From NCBI GenBank assembly GCA_947453205.1, contig CANGFT010000035.1:1-45366 (forward strand): 45,366 bases of DNA, read 5' to 3'. The stretch comes from Beijerinckiaceae bacterium (GTDB lineage Bacteria; Pseudomonadota; Alphaproteobacteria; Rhizobiales; Beijerinckiaceae). Positions 28,129-36,506 of the stretch are shown here, one piece after another. A program made the translations under genes and the position numbers. The notes beneath the pieces are model-generated. The model saw only the letters and a program-made list of their open reading frames with translations. It ran no database searches and was not told the origin of the DNA. Numbering within the stretch: position 1 is the stretch's first letter; every line of letters begins with the position of its first letter.

Positions 28129-28881
28129 ATGACGCCGGAAGACCTCCAAGCCCGCCTTCTTCATAGGGACGCCCTGATACTCGTGCTGAACAAGCCCGCA
28201 GGCATTCCCGTGCATCGCGGCCCCAAGGGGGGCGATTTCCTCGAGGGCCATTTCGAGGCGCTGCGCTTCGGCCTGCCCCGCTCCCCCTCCCTCGCCCACC
28301 GGCTGGACCGGGACACATCGGGCTGCCTGGTCCTGGGCAGACACCGCAAGGCTCTGGAAAAGCTTGGGAAACTCTTCAAGCGCGGCGAAATTTCCAAGAC
28401 CTACTGGGCCGTGGTCGAAGGCGAGCCCGAAGGGGATGAGGGCCTCATCGACCTGCCGCTCGGCAAGCTCGACCCCACGCGCGGCTGGTGGATGAAGGTC
28501 GACCCGGCGGGCCTGCCATCCCAGAGCCTTTGGCGGGTTCTGGGACGCGGACGCAGCCCGCAGGGCCGGCCGCTGGCCTGGGTCGCGCTTGAGCCCCAGA
28601 CCGGCCGCACCCATCAATTACGCGTGCACAGCGCCGCCATGGGCTGGCCGATTCTGGGCGACGCCGTCTATGGGACAGGCGTCGAGGCGCCCCTGCACTT
28701 GCCCATACCCCTGCACCTGCACGCCCGCGCCATCGCGATCCCCCTCTACAAGAACAAGGAGCCCGTGCGCTGCCAGGCGCCGCCGCCAGACCACATGCGC
28801 GAGGCCCTGACCCTTTGCGGCTGGGTGGAGGAGCCCGAGCCCGTCTTCGTCATGGAGACGGCGGGTCCGAAAGAGGATTAA
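28129..28881 (+). CDS. RluA-family RNA pseudouridine synthase
   Basis: Converts uridine to pseudouridine in rRNA or tRNA. 250 residues, no S4 domain visible, so a short RluA-type member. The catalytic motif is HRLDRDTSGCLVLGR (catalytic Asp is the second D of the LDRDTSG), with VLNKPAGIPVHRG before it and the C-terminal QTGRTHQLRVH and LGDAVYG typical of the fold. Which position it modifies cannot be told. ATG 28129 begins the alignment-worthy part. Its stop overlaps by four bases with that of the convergent PsiF-like gene. Confidence 0.9.
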   Translation: MTPEDLQARLLHRDALILVLNKPAGIPVHRGPKGGDFLEGHFEALRFGLPRSPSLAHRLDRDTSGCLVLGRHRKALEKLGKLFKRGEISKTYWAVVEGEPEGDEGLIDLPLGKLDPTRGWWMKVDPAGLPSQSLWRVLGRGRSPQGRPLAWVALEPQTGRTHQLRVHSAAMGWPILGDAVYGTGVEAPLHLPIPLHLHARAIAIPLYKNKEPVRCQAPPPDHMREALTLCGWVEEPEPVFVMETAGPKED

Positions 28882-29117
28882 CTCCCCACGGCGTCCCTGA
28901 CGCATTTCTTCGTGAAGCTGGTTTTCGCCGCACCGGACAGTTTCTTGTCCATGGCCTGCGAATCGCATTTCGCCGCCGCGTCCTTCTCGCATTTCTTCAT
29001 GAAGCTCAATTGCGCGGCGCCTGCGAGATGTTTGGCGCCAGCCTCGATCTTGCAGCTCTGGGCCATGGCGGCGCCGGAGATGAGGACGAAGGCGGCGGCG
29101 AGGGTGATGGTCTTCAT
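28878..29117 (-). CDS. PsiF-repeat-like small exported protein
   Basis: 79 residues: signal peptide (ITLAAAFVLISGAAMAQ), then two similar Cys-containing units: CKIEAGAKHLAGAAQLSFMKKCEK and CDSQAMDKKLSGAAKTSFTKKCVR. The repeated pattern C...A..K.L.GAA..SF.KKC is that of PsiF repeats, a family known in E. coli as phosphate-starvation inducible with no known activity. The four Cys probably pair within each unit. GGAG stands upstream of ATG 29117. Confidence 0.8.
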   Translation of the reverse strand: MKTITLAAAFVLISGAAMAQSCKIEAGAKHLAGAAQLSFMKKCEKDAAAKCDSQAMDKKLSGAAKTSFTKKCVRDAVGS

Positions 29118-29156
29118 GGGGCGATCTCCTGAATGGCGCAGCCTTGCTGACGCGCT

Positions 29157-30431
29157 TCAGGAGATAGGGGCCGACGCCGTTTCGCAAAGCAGAGCCGTTC
29201 CGTCATGACCGCTGACGGTCATGTCGACGATCACGCCCGCCGCAAGGGCGCCCGTGCGCACCAGCGTGAAATCCTCCGCCCGGCCCGTCCCGCCGCGCTC
29301 GGTGAGGACGCGCAGGGTCTTGCCCGTCTGCGCGCCAAGATGCGCCTTGAGCCGCGCCGCGCCCGCCGCGCGCAAAAGCTCGGCCCGGCGCTTCACCACC
29401 TCGCGCGGAAGTTGCGGCATGCGCGCGGCGGGCGTGCCCGGACGGGGCGAGAAAGGGAAGACATGGAGATGCGTCAGCCCGCAGGCCTCCACGAGGTCAA
29501 GGCTCATGGCGAACATGTCCTCGGTCTCCGTCGGGAAACCCGCGATGATGTCGGCGCCGAAGACCATGTCGGGGCGCAGGCGCCGCACATCCCTGCAAAA
29601 GCCGATCGCCTCGTTGCGGGAGTGGCGGCGCTTCATGCGCTTCAAGATCATGTCGTCGCCCGCCTGCAAGGACAGATGCAGATGCGGCATGAGGCGCGGC
29701 TCCGTCGCGATGGCGTCGAAAAGCTCCGCATCCGCCTCGATGCAGTCGATGGAGGAAAGGCGCAGCCGTTCGAGCTGCGGAACATGTTTCAGGATCTGCT
29801 TCACGAGCCGCCCGAGTTTCGGCGTCCCCGGCAGATCCTGCCCCCATGAAGTCAGGTCCACACCCGTCAGCACCGCCTCGCGATAGCCGTTGGCGTTGAG
29901 GCGCGCGATCTGGTCGACGATCTCCCCCGCAGGGGCCGAACGCGAGGGGCCGCGTCCATAGGGAATGATGCAGAAGGTGCAGCGATGGTCGCAGCCGTTC
30001 TGGATCTCGACGAAAGCCCGCGTCTGGCCCTCGATGGCGTCAACCGCGCCCGCCACGAAATGATGGGCGGTTTCGGGCAGGGCCATGATGTCGTTGACGC
30101 GCGTCATGGGCGTCACCGCAAGGGCGCTCCAGATGTCCGGCTTCGCCTTGTCGGCGTTGCCGATGACGGCGTCGGCGATCTCCGCGAAGATCTGCGGGTC
30201 GATCTGGGCCGCGCAGCCCGTGACGACGATGCGCGCGTCGGGCCGCTCGCGCCTGGTGCGGCGGATGGCCTGGCGCGCCTGACGCACCGCCTCCTGCGTG
30301 ACGGCGCAGGTGTTGAAGACCACGAGATCCTCATGGCCTGCGGCCCTTGCGGCGCGGCGGATGGCCTGGGACTCCACCGCATTGAGGCGGCAGCCGAAGG
30401 TCACCACATCCACATCCGCTTTCTGGCTCAC
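29157..30431 (-). CDS. mtaB: tRNA t6A37 methylthiotransferase MtaB
   Basis: Radical-SAM enzyme that adds a methylthio group to t6A at tRNA position 37. 424 residues. The N-terminal cluster-binding Cys are Cys14 (FGCRLN), Cys42 (NTCAVT) and Cys73 (TGCAAQ); the radical-SAM CxxxCxxC is Cys147/Cys151/Cys154 ([10 protein letters not shown]), followed by [15 protein letters not shown]-like C-terminal domain follows. The start is GTG, overlapping the dapF stop as GTGA, so mtaB is coupled to dapF and read after it. Confidence 0.96.
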   Translation of the reverse strand: MSQKADVDVVTFGCRLNAVESQAIRRAARAAGHEDLVVFNTCAVTQEAVRQARQAIRRTRRERPDARIVVTGCAAQIDPQIFAEIADAVIGNADKAKPDIWSALAVTPMTRVNDIMALPETAHHFVAGAVDAIEGQTRAFVEIQNGCDHRCTFCIIPYGRGPSRSAPAGEIVDQIARLNANGYREAVLTGVDLTSWGQDLPGTPKLGRLVKQILKHVPQLERLRLSSIDCIEADAELFDAIATEPRLMPHLHLSLQAGDDMILKRMKRRHSRNEAIGFCRDVRRLRPDMVFGADIIAGFPTETEDMFAMSLDLVEACGLTHLHVFPFSPRPGTPAARMPQLPREVVKRRAELLRAAGAARLKAHLGAQTGKTLRVLTERGGTGRAEDFTLVRTGALAAGVIVDMTVSGHDGTALLCETASAPIS

Positions 30432-31288
30432 GCGAAAATGGCCTCGTCGAACACGCCTTCGAATTCGAGCTCCACCGGCCCGGTCATCATCACGTGACCA
30501 TCGCTTTCGCGCCAGTCGATGAAGAGATCGCCGCCGGGGAGCGTGATGCGCGCCCTGCGCTGGCTGAGCCCGCGCCTGACCGCCGCGACCAGCGTGGCGC
30601 AGGCGGCCGAGCCGCAGGCCTGCGTGAGGCCGACGCCGCGCTCCCAGACCTTCAGGCGGATATGGTCGGGCGCCAGAACCTGCGCCAGAGAAATATTCGC
30701 CTTCTGGGGAAAGACGGGATCGGTTTCGAGGCCGGGGCCGAGCGCGCCAAGATTATAGGCCTCAATGTCCGCCACGAAGAAGACCGCATGGGGATTGCCC
30801 ATATTGACGACGGCGGGGCCTTCAAGCGCGGGCGCTGCGCCAGCCTCGCGCCGCAGATGGATGGCGGTCGTGTCGGCCTCCTCGCGCGACAGCGGAATGT
30901 CACGCCAGCCGAGCCGCGGCGCGCCCATGTCCACCGTGAAGGTCCAGTCGCCCTCGCGCGCGCATTCGAGCACGCCCGCCTTCGTCTCCACGAGAAAGCG
31001 GTCCGGCGCCCCGCCGCGCGTCATGATCCATGCGACGCAGCGCGTGCCATTGCCGCAGGCGCCCGATTCCGTTCCGTCATTGTTGAAGATGCGCACAAAG
31101 GCCAGCGTGCCCGCCGTGACGGGATCATGGATCACCATGAGCTGGTCATAGGCGAGCCGGTCGGCGGCATGGATGGCGCGCGCCTGCTGCGGCGTGACGA
31201 CGATGTCGGTTCCGCGCAAGTCGAGCGTCACGATCTCGTTGCCAAGGCCGTTCATCCTGGCGAAAGGCCGGCCCGCGAGCGGGTCCAT
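30428..31288 (-). CDS. dapF: Diaminopimelate epimerase
   Basis: Interconverts LL- and meso-diaminopimelate for lysine and peptidoglycan. 286 residues. The two catalytic cysteines are Cys78 ([11 protein letters not shown]) and Cys225 (TQACGSAAC). The N-terminal [12 protein letters not shown] motif is present, and [11 protein letters not shown] is also typical. GGAGAG lies six bases before ATG 31288; the frame continues upstream to 31378 without similarity. First gene of dapF-mtaB. The pathway link to asd (16.3 kb) is biochemical, not operonic. Confidence 0.97.
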   Translation of the reverse strand: MDPLAGRPFARMNGLGNEIVTLDLRGTDIVVTPQQARAIHAADRLAYDQLMVIHDPVTAGTLAFVRIFNNDGTESGACGNGTRCVAWIMTRGGAPDRFLVETKAGVLECAREGDWTFTVDMGAPRLGWRDIPLSREEADTTAIHLRREAGAAPALEGPAVVNMGNPHAVFFVADIEAYNLGALGPGLETDPVFPQKANISLAQVLAPDHIRLKVWERGVGLTQACGSAACATLVAAVRRGLSQRRARITLPGGDLFIDWRESDGHVMMTGPVELEFEGVFDEAIFA

Positions 31289-31400
31289 GGGTCTCTCCTG
31301 ACTAAATTTGCGGCAAATGCCTTGCTGCGCTTGATTTGGCCTGTGGACGGCCGGTTGGCAAGTTGAACCTTGCCGCACCCGCGACTGTTGTCGACCGAAG

Positions 31401-31472
31401 CGGCTCTTGTCTCGGCGGCTGTCCTGGCGTCTCTCTTGGCGCCTGTCTCGGCGCCTGTCTTGGCATCGCCGC
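31401..31472. repeat. Degenerate 12-bp tandem repeat (six units)
   Basis: Six consecutive 12-base units follow the pattern YGGCGCCTGTCY, starting at 31401, 31413, 31425, 31437, 31449 and 31461. The fourth and fifth differ in one position; others have two to four changes. It lies in the 261-base gap between dapF and the GyrI-like gene (31289-31549), which otherwise shows no gene. Confidence 0.75.
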
Positions 31473-31549
31473 CCAACTGGTCTCTATATGGCGGTCAAGC
31501 GACTCAGTTTCGCCGTCTGCGCCATCCGCCCGCCCGCCGGAGCCTCATC

Positions 31550-32146
31550 ATGTCTCGTTCCATCGCCGCTGTCAGCTCGCTTGCACATGCAGCCATGGCC
31601 TTCGCCGTCGCCTTTTTCGTGACGGTTTGCCTCTCGCTCTCCCCCGTGGCCGCGCAGAGCTCCGATGCGCCCAGCGACGGCTACACGCCCGCCATGGTCG
31701 AGCTGAAGGCGCGGCCAACCGTCGCGCTTGGAGGCACGGCGGACTGGGACGAGGGCATGAAGGCCATCGTCGAGGCCATCGACAAGCTGCGCAGACAGAT
31801 GAATGACGCAGGGCTTGAAGCCGCAGGCGCTCCGCTCGCGGTCTTCGTCGAAACCGATGACAAGGGCTTCCGCTACGAGGCCATGATCCCGCTCGCAGCC
31901 CGGCCCGAGACGACGCCGAACCTGCCCAATGGAACACGCATCGCCGCCTCCCCCACAGGCCGGACGATGAAGTTCGAGCATCGCGGCTCCTATGACGAGA
32001 TCGACACGACCTATGAGGCGATCACCGCCTATCTCGATGAAAAGGGCCTTGAGGCGCAGAACCTCTTTGTCGAGGAATATCTGAACCTGCCCAGGACACC
32101 CGAAGAAGACGGCGCGCAGGTCGATATCTACGTCTTCCTGAAATAG
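31550..32146 (+). CDS. Exported GyrI-like / effector-binding-domain protein
   Basis: 198 residues. A signal peptide or anchor (HAAMAFAVAFFVTVCLSLSPVAAQ) is followed by a domain resembling GyrI-like small-molecule-binding folds: VELKARPTVALGG, FVETDDKGFRYEAMIPLA, MKFEHRGSYDEIDTTYEAITAYL and FVEEYLNLPRTPEEDGAQVDIYVFLK. The glutamate in FVEEYLN matches the conserved acidic ligand-pocket residue of the family. Being exported, it may bind a ligand in the periplasm instead of acting in transcription. ATG 31550 has GGAG eight bases upstream; the frame extends back through the 12-bp repeats to 31370. Confidence 0.75.
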   Translation: MSRSIAAVSSLAHAAMAFAVAFFVTVCLSLSPVAAQSSDAPSDGYTPAMVELKARPTVALGGTADWDEGMKAIVEAIDKLRRQMNDAGLEAAGAPLAVFVETDDKGFRYEAMIPLAARPETTPNLPNGTRIAASPTGRTMKFEHRGSYDEIDTTYEAITAYLDEKGLEAQNLFVEEYLNLPRTPEEDGAQVDIYVFLK

Positions 32147-32149
32147 CCG

Positions 32150-33139
32150 TCAGGCCGACAGATCCATCGTTTCGCCCGGCCGCATGGCGTGGAAGATCGC
32201 GCGGTCGATCCCGGCTTCGTCGAGCGCGGCGTGCAGACGCTGCTCGGGCTCGAAGATCGGCTCGTCCGTGAGCTGGAACGTGCCCCAGTGATGGCCGATG
32301 GCCCGCCGCGCGCCGCAGAGCTGAAACACCCGCACCGCCTCTTCCGGGTCGATATGCTGCTCGCCCATGAACCAGCGCGGCTCATAGGCGCCGATGGGGA
32401 TCATGGCGAGGCGCGGCGGTCCATATTTCTCGCGCACCGCTGAAAAGATCGCGCCCGTGCCCCAGGCGGTGTCGGCGATGTGATAGATGGCGCCCGCCGG
32501 GGTCTCGATGACGAAAGAGCACCAGAGCGCCATGCGCCGATCGCCAAGGCCGCGCGCGGACCAGTGATAGGTCGGCTCGAGATGCACCACGACCCGCCCG
32601 TTGAGCGGCGCGCGCGCGCCCCAGTCATGGGCCTGCGCATCGATGCTGCGGTCATGGCGCCACATGATGACGTCATTGCCCAGCGGCGTGATGACACGCG
32701 GCGCGTCGCGGCGCGACAAGGCCGAGAGGGTCGCCATGTCCATGTGGTCATAATGGTTGTGGCTGACGAGGACCGCGTCGAGCCGCGGCAGTTTCTCGAA
32801 GGCGACGCCCGGCGGGTTCACGCGCTTGGGCCCCACCCATCGCAAGGGGCTCGCGCGCTCCGACCAGACGGGATCGATGAGGATGTTGAGGCCTTCGGTC
32901 TGGATCAGAAAGGTGGCGTGGCCGACCAGCGTGACCCGCAGGTCCGAGCCCTCCACGCGCGCGGGCGGATGGTCGTGAAAGGGGCTTGGCGCATGTTTGG
33001 GCCAGGGCGCGCGCTTGCGGCCCGTCATCCAGCGCAGCATCTCGCCGCGCGTCTTGTCGCGGGTCACGCCGCGAATGAAGAAACGCGTTCCGTCGAAATG
33101 GTCCGAAGGGGGACCGCTGTAATAGGTGTTGCGCGCCAT
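32150..33139 (-). CDS. Metallo-beta-lactamase-fold hydrolase (UlaG/NAPE-PLD-like)
   Basis: 329-residue metal-dependent hydrolase. The binuclear metal site HxHxDH is complete: His127, His129, Asp131 and His132 in VSHNHYDHMD; further ligands are in YHIADTAWG and AIGHHWGTF. The N-terminal strand VTLVGHATFLIQTEGLNILIDPVWSERASPL and the later MIPIGAYEPRWFM place it near N-acyl-phosphatidylethanolamine phospholipase D-like enzymes, but the substrate is unknown. No signal peptide. Divergent from the methyltransferase gene with 94 bases between them. Confidence 0.85.
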   Translation of the reverse strand: MARNTYYSGPPSDHFDGTRFFIRGVTRDKTRGEMLRWMTGRKRAPWPKHAPSPFHDHPPARVEGSDLRVTLVGHATFLIQTEGLNILIDPVWSERASPLRWVGPKRVNPPGVAFEKLPRLDAVLVSHNHYDHMDMATLSALSRRDAPRVITPLGNDVIMWRHDRSIDAQAHDWGARAPLNGRVVVHLEPTYHWSARGLGDRRMALWCSFVIETPAGAIYHIADTAWGTGAIFSAVREKYGPPRLAMIPIGAYEPRWFMGEQHIDPEEAVRVFQLCGARRAIGHHWGTFQLTDEPIFEPEQRLHAALDEAGIDRAIFHAMRPGETMDLSA

Positions 33140-33233
33140 GGCCCAGAGGTAGCCTGAGCATGGCCGCCTGTCCACGTCGGCCGTGGCCGCAGCGCCCTTT
33201 GACCCTGAGCCCCGCAAGGGCCATAAGGCTGCC

Positions 33234-34127
33234 ATGGCGCAAGCGACCCCACCACAGATTTTCGACCGCCGCCTTTTGCGCAGCCGCCTGTTGCGCGCGC
33301 TGCGCTTTGGTCCCGCCACCTTTCTGCTGGAGCAGGTCGCGCTCGACATGGGGGAGCGCCTTGGCGTCATCCAGCGCCCCTTCGAGCGGGCGCTCGACCT
33401 TGGCTCGCCGACGCCCGAGGTGGCGGCCATGCTCGCCGCCCGCAAGCCGCAGATCCTGGTGCGCGCCGCCCCCCTGGCGCAGGCTCTGGGACAGGGCGGC
33501 TGGCTGGGCCTTGTCGCCGACGAGGAGGCCCTGCCCTTCGCGCCCGAGAGCTTCGACCTCATCGTCTCCGGCCTTGCGCTTCAGCATGTGAATGATCTTC
33601 CGGGCGCGCTGGCGCAGATCCGCAGGGCGCTGCGTCCCGACGGGCTCTTCATGGCCTGCATCGTGGGCGGCCAGAGCCTGACGGAATTGCGCGCGGCGCT
33701 CGCGGCCGCCGAAGAAGAGATCCTCGAAGGCGTGAGCCCGCGCGTCGCGCCCTTCGTCGATCTGCGCGATCTCGGCGGCCTGTTGCAGCGCGCAGGCTTC
33801 GCCCTGCCGGTGACCGATGTGGATACGGTGACGGTGCGCTACGACCACCTCTTCGCCCTCGCCCATGACCTGCGCGCCATGGGCGCCACCAACGCCCTGA
33901 CGCTGCGCGATCCGCGCGGCCTCTCGCGCACGGTGCTGCTGCGCGCCGCCGAAATCTACGCCGAGCGCTTCAGCGACGCCGATGGACGGGTGCGCGCGAC
34001 CTTCGATCTCGTGTGGATGTCGGGCTGGGCGCCCCATGAGAGCCAGCAGAAGCCCCTGGCGCCGGGCTCGGCCCAGGTCCGGCTCGCCGATGCGCTGCGG
34101 GCTGACGAACAAAAGTTCGATGACTGA
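33234..34127 (+). CDS. SAM-dependent methyltransferase-like protein (NDUFAF5/BioC type)
   Basis: 297 residues resembling the alphaproteobacterial relatives of mitochondrial complex I assembly factor NDUFAF5. The start PPQIFDRRLLRSRLLRALR and the segment FLLEQVALDMGERLGVIQRPFERALDLGSP are characteristic; further on come LPFAPESFDLIVSGLALQHVNDLPGALAQIRRALRPDGLF and FVDLRDLGGLLQRAGF. Motif I reads LDLGSPTPEV instead of the usual glycine-rich LDLGCGTG, so SAM binding may be altered. ATG 33234 is supported by AAGG upstream. The human protein hydroxylates an arginine in NDUFS7; the bacterial role is inference. Confidence 0.8.
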   Translation: MAQATPPQIFDRRLLRSRLLRALRFGPATFLLEQVALDMGERLGVIQRPFERALDLGSPTPEVAAMLAARKPQILVRAAPLAQALGQGGWLGLVADEEALPFAPESFDLIVSGLALQHVNDLPGALAQIRRALRPDGLFMACIVGGQSLTELRAALAAAEEEILEGVSPRVAPFVDLRDLGGLLQRAGFALPVTDVDTVTVRYDHLFALAHDLRAMGATNALTLRDPRGLSRTVLLRAAEIYAERFSDADGRVRATFDLVWMSGWAPHESQQKPLAPGSAQVRLADALRADEQKFDD

Positions 34128-34204
34128 AGGGATAAGCGGACGCAGCGTAACCAATCGCCCTTTGGCGGGTTGAGCCTTCCGGTGGAACAACCGGAGTGCT
34201 TCTC

Positions 34205-34777
34205 ATGACATGCAAGCTCACCTCTTTCGCAGCAGCGGGCGCCCTTCTGATGGCGGGCGCGGGTTTCAGCGGCGCGCAGGCCCAGGGCTCCTACACGGGC
34301 GGCGGGGCTTTTGCGCCCGGCGTCAATTATGAGGCGACCTATGGCGATTATGACTATGGCTGGGGCCCGGGGCCTCTTGGCGTCGTCATCGCCGCGCCCT
34401 TCGTCGCCGCAGCCGCGCTGGTCGCTGCCCCCTTCGCCGCCGCCGCAAGCATCGGCGCAGCGCCTCTTGCGGCCGGATACTACGCCGATCCCTATTATGA
34501 CGTCGGCTATTACGGCGCCGGTTATTATGGCCCGGCCTACAGGCGGGTCGGCTGGGGCTATAACTATGGGCCGACCTATGTGGCCTATCGCAACGGCCCC
34601 TATGTCCGGCGCGCGGCCATCGTGACGCGTGGGCCCCATCGGGCGGCGCGGGTCGTGACGCCCGTGCGAGGCGTCCATGCGCGGCCCGCCCATATGCGGC
34701 AGATCCATCAAAAGCCCGGCCATATGCAGCGCGTTCAGGCGCAGCCCGCCAGGGTCGCGCTCGCCCGCGCGAACTGA
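34205..34777 (+). CDS. Exported Tyr/Gly/Ala-rich protein, function unknown
   Basis: 190 residues: signal peptide (LTSFAAAGALLMAGAGFSGAQAQ), a Gly/Tyr-rich part (YEATYGDYDYGWGPGP), an Ala/Val/Pro hydrophobic middle (about 60-90) that could cross or touch a membrane, a second Tyr-rich part (YYADPYYDVGYYGAGYYGPAYRR) and a basic tail with ARPAHM and KPGHM repeats. Low complexity; no enzymatic motif. Similar proteins are common, unnamed envelope components of Hyphomicrobiales. ATG 34205 has GGAG upstream; the frame begins at GTG 34196. Confidence 0.6.
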   Translation: MTCKLTSFAAAGALLMAGAGFSGAQAQGSYTGGGAFAPGVNYEATYGDYDYGWGPGPLGVVIAAPFVAAAALVAAPFAAAASIGAAPLAAGYYADPYYDVGYYGAGYYGPAYRRVGWGYNYGPTYVAYRNGPYVRRAAIVTRGPHRAARVVTPVRGVHARPAHMRQIHQKPGHMQRVQAQPARVALARAN

Positions 34778-34790
34778 CCTTTCGGACCTG

Positions 34791-34821
34791 CGGAGCGGCT
34801 CTGGCCCTCGGCGCCGCTCCG
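34791..34821 (+). terminator. Inverted repeat after the Tyr/Gly-rich gene, possible terminator
   Basis: Nine-base arms CGGAGCGGC / GCCGCTCCG (34791-34799 with 34813-34821), 13 bases after the stop. No T run follows (GCTAATATGG), so it is either a weak terminator or a stability hairpin. Confidence 0.35.
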
Positions 34822-34854
34822 GCTAATATGGCGGCTCCACCACAGGAGCGCGTC

Positions 34855-36009
34855 ATGGGCTTCACCTTCAACACGGTTCCATCGATCATCTCGGCGCGGG
34901 GCGCCATAGGGCGGCTGGGGGAGATCGCCACAGCCCGGCTCGGCCCGCGCGTCCTTGTCGTGACCGACCCCGGCCTCGTGAGGCTCGGGGTCATCGCGCC
35001 GGGCCTTGTTGCCCTCGACAAGGCTGGCGTCGCCTATGCCCTATTCGATCAGGTGGAGGCTGATCCGCCCGATCATTGTGTGCTCGCGGCGGCGCGGGCG
35101 GCCACAGATTTCGGCGCGACCGGCGTCATCGGCTTTGGCGGCGGCTCCTCGCTCGATGTGGCGAAGCTCGCCGCGCTGCTGGCGCGCAGCCCGCAGGCCC
35201 TGAGCGAGGCCTATGGGGTCGGCCGCGCGCGCGGACCGCGCCTGCCCCTCGCGCTCGTCCCCACCACCGCCGGCACAGGCTCGGAGGCGACGGCGGTGGC
35301 GGTGGTGACGACGGGCGCGGCGGAGAAGATGGGCGTCGTCTCGCCCACCATCCTGCCGGATGTGGCGCTGCTTGATCCCGAACTCACCCTTGGCCTGCCT
35401 GCGCAGGCGACCGCCGTCACCGGCATAGACGCCATGGTCCACGCCATCGAGGCCTTCACCTCGATCAACCCCAACAACAGCCCGGTTTCCCGGGCGCTGG
35501 CGAAAGAGGCGCTGGCCCTGCTGGGCGCCAATATCCGCGCCGCCGTGACCCGAGGCGAGGATCTGGCGGCCCGGGAGGCCATGCTGAACGGGTCGCTTCT
35601 GGCGGGCATGGCCTTCGCCAACGCCTCGGTGGGCGCGGTCCATGCGCTGGCCTATCCGCTGGGCGGCCATCATCACCTCTCCCACGGCCTCACCAACGCC
35701 CTCGTGCTGAGCGAGGTGATGCGCTTCAACGCGCCCGCCTGCGCGCACGCCTATGCGCAGCTGGCCCCCATCGTCTTCCCCGACGCGCCCGGGGGAAGCA
35801 TGGCGGCGCAGTGCGATTTCTTCGTTACGGCCATGGGCGATCTATGCGCGGAGCTCGGCGTCCCCCTGCGCCTGCGCGACGTCGGCGTGCCGCAGGAGGC
35901 GCTGCCCATGCTGGCGCGCGACGCCATGAACCAGACGCGCCTGCTCGTGAACAATCCGCGCGCGGTCAGCGAGGCCGATGCGCTGGCGATCTATGAGGCG
36001 GCCTACTGA
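34855..36009 (+). CDS. Iron-containing alcohol dehydrogenase
   Basis: 384-residue group III (iron-type) alcohol dehydrogenase. The NAD site is GFGGGSSLDVAKLAALLA, with the motif PTTAGTGSEATAVAVV after it. Metal ligands lie in TGIDAMVHAIEAF (Asp and His), VGAVHALAYPLGGHHHLSHGLTNAL (His residues). It starts at ATG 34855 with AGGAG six bases upstream; ATG 34828 is in frame but without that site. The stop overlaps the thioesterase start by one base (TGATG), so they form a two-gene operon. The substrate is not evident; maleylacetate reductase is less likely because its motifs differ. Confidence 0.9.
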   Translation: MGFTFNTVPSIISARGAIGRLGEIATARLGPRVLVVTDPGLVRLGVIAPGLVALDKAGVAYALFDQVEADPPDHCVLAAARAATDFGATGVIGFGGGSSLDVAKLAALLARSPQALSEAYGVGRARGPRLPLALVPTTAGTGSEATAVAVVTTGAAEKMGVVSPTILPDVALLDPELTLGLPAQATAVTGIDAMVHAIEAFTSINPNNSPVSRALAKEALALLGANIRAAVTRGEDLAAREAMLNGSLLAGMAFANASVGAVHALAYPLGGHHHLSHGLTNALVLSEVMRFNAPACAHAYAQLAPIVFPDAPGGSMAAQCDFFVTAMGDLCAELGVPLRLRDVGVPQEALPMLARDAMNQTRLLVNNPRAVSEADALAIYEAAY

Positions 36010-36452
36010 TGAGCGAGGCCCGCGAGGCGCGGCTGACCCGCGCCGATTTCCATCACTTCGAACCCATCGCCACGCGCTGGGCCGACAACGACGTCTATGG
36101 CCATGTGAACAATGTAGTCTACTACAGTTTCTTCGACACGGCGGTGAACCGCATGCTGATCGAGGGCGGCGCGCTCGACACCGCCGCCAGCCAGACGGTG
36201 GGCCTCGTCGTGTCGAATTCCTGCACCTTCTTCGAAAGCGTGGCCTTTCCCGACGCCATCGAGGTTGGGATCCGGGTCGAGCGCCTCGGGCGCACATCCC
36301 TGACCTACCAGCTCGGCGTCTTCCGCAGGGGCGCAGACGCGGCGTCAGCGCAGGGCCGCTTCACCCATGTCTATGTGACGCGGGCGGATCAGCGGCCGAC
36401 GCCGATCCCGCAGGCGGTGCTGAGGGTGCTGGAAGGGCTGCGCCGCCCTTGA
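36009..36452 (+). CDS. Acyl-CoA thioesterase, hotdog fold (4HBT family)
   Basis: 147 residues. The hotdog signature is TRWADNDVYGHVNNVVYYSFFDTAVNRMLIE, in which the Asp of DVYGHVNN corresponds to the catalytic acid of 4-hydroxybenzoyl-CoA thioesterase-like enzymes. Later strands are FFESVAFPDAIEVGIRVERLGRTSLTYQLGVFR and GRFTHVYVTRADQRPTPIP. Acts on acyl-CoA in the cytoplasm; chain length unknown. Translationally coupled to the alcohol dehydrogenase; rlmN follows after 54 bases. Confidence 0.9.
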   Translation: MSEAREARLTRADFHHFEPIATRWADNDVYGHVNNVVYYSFFDTAVNRMLIEGGALDTAASQTVGLVVSNSCTFFESVAFPDAIEVGIRVERLGRTSLTYQLGVFRRGADAASAQGRFTHVYVTRADQRPTPIPQAVLRVLEGLRRP

Positions 36453-36506
36453 GGCTGGCGATTTCCGCCCCATCCGTGGTATGGGAGCGCCCGAAGGAAC
36501 CCTCTC

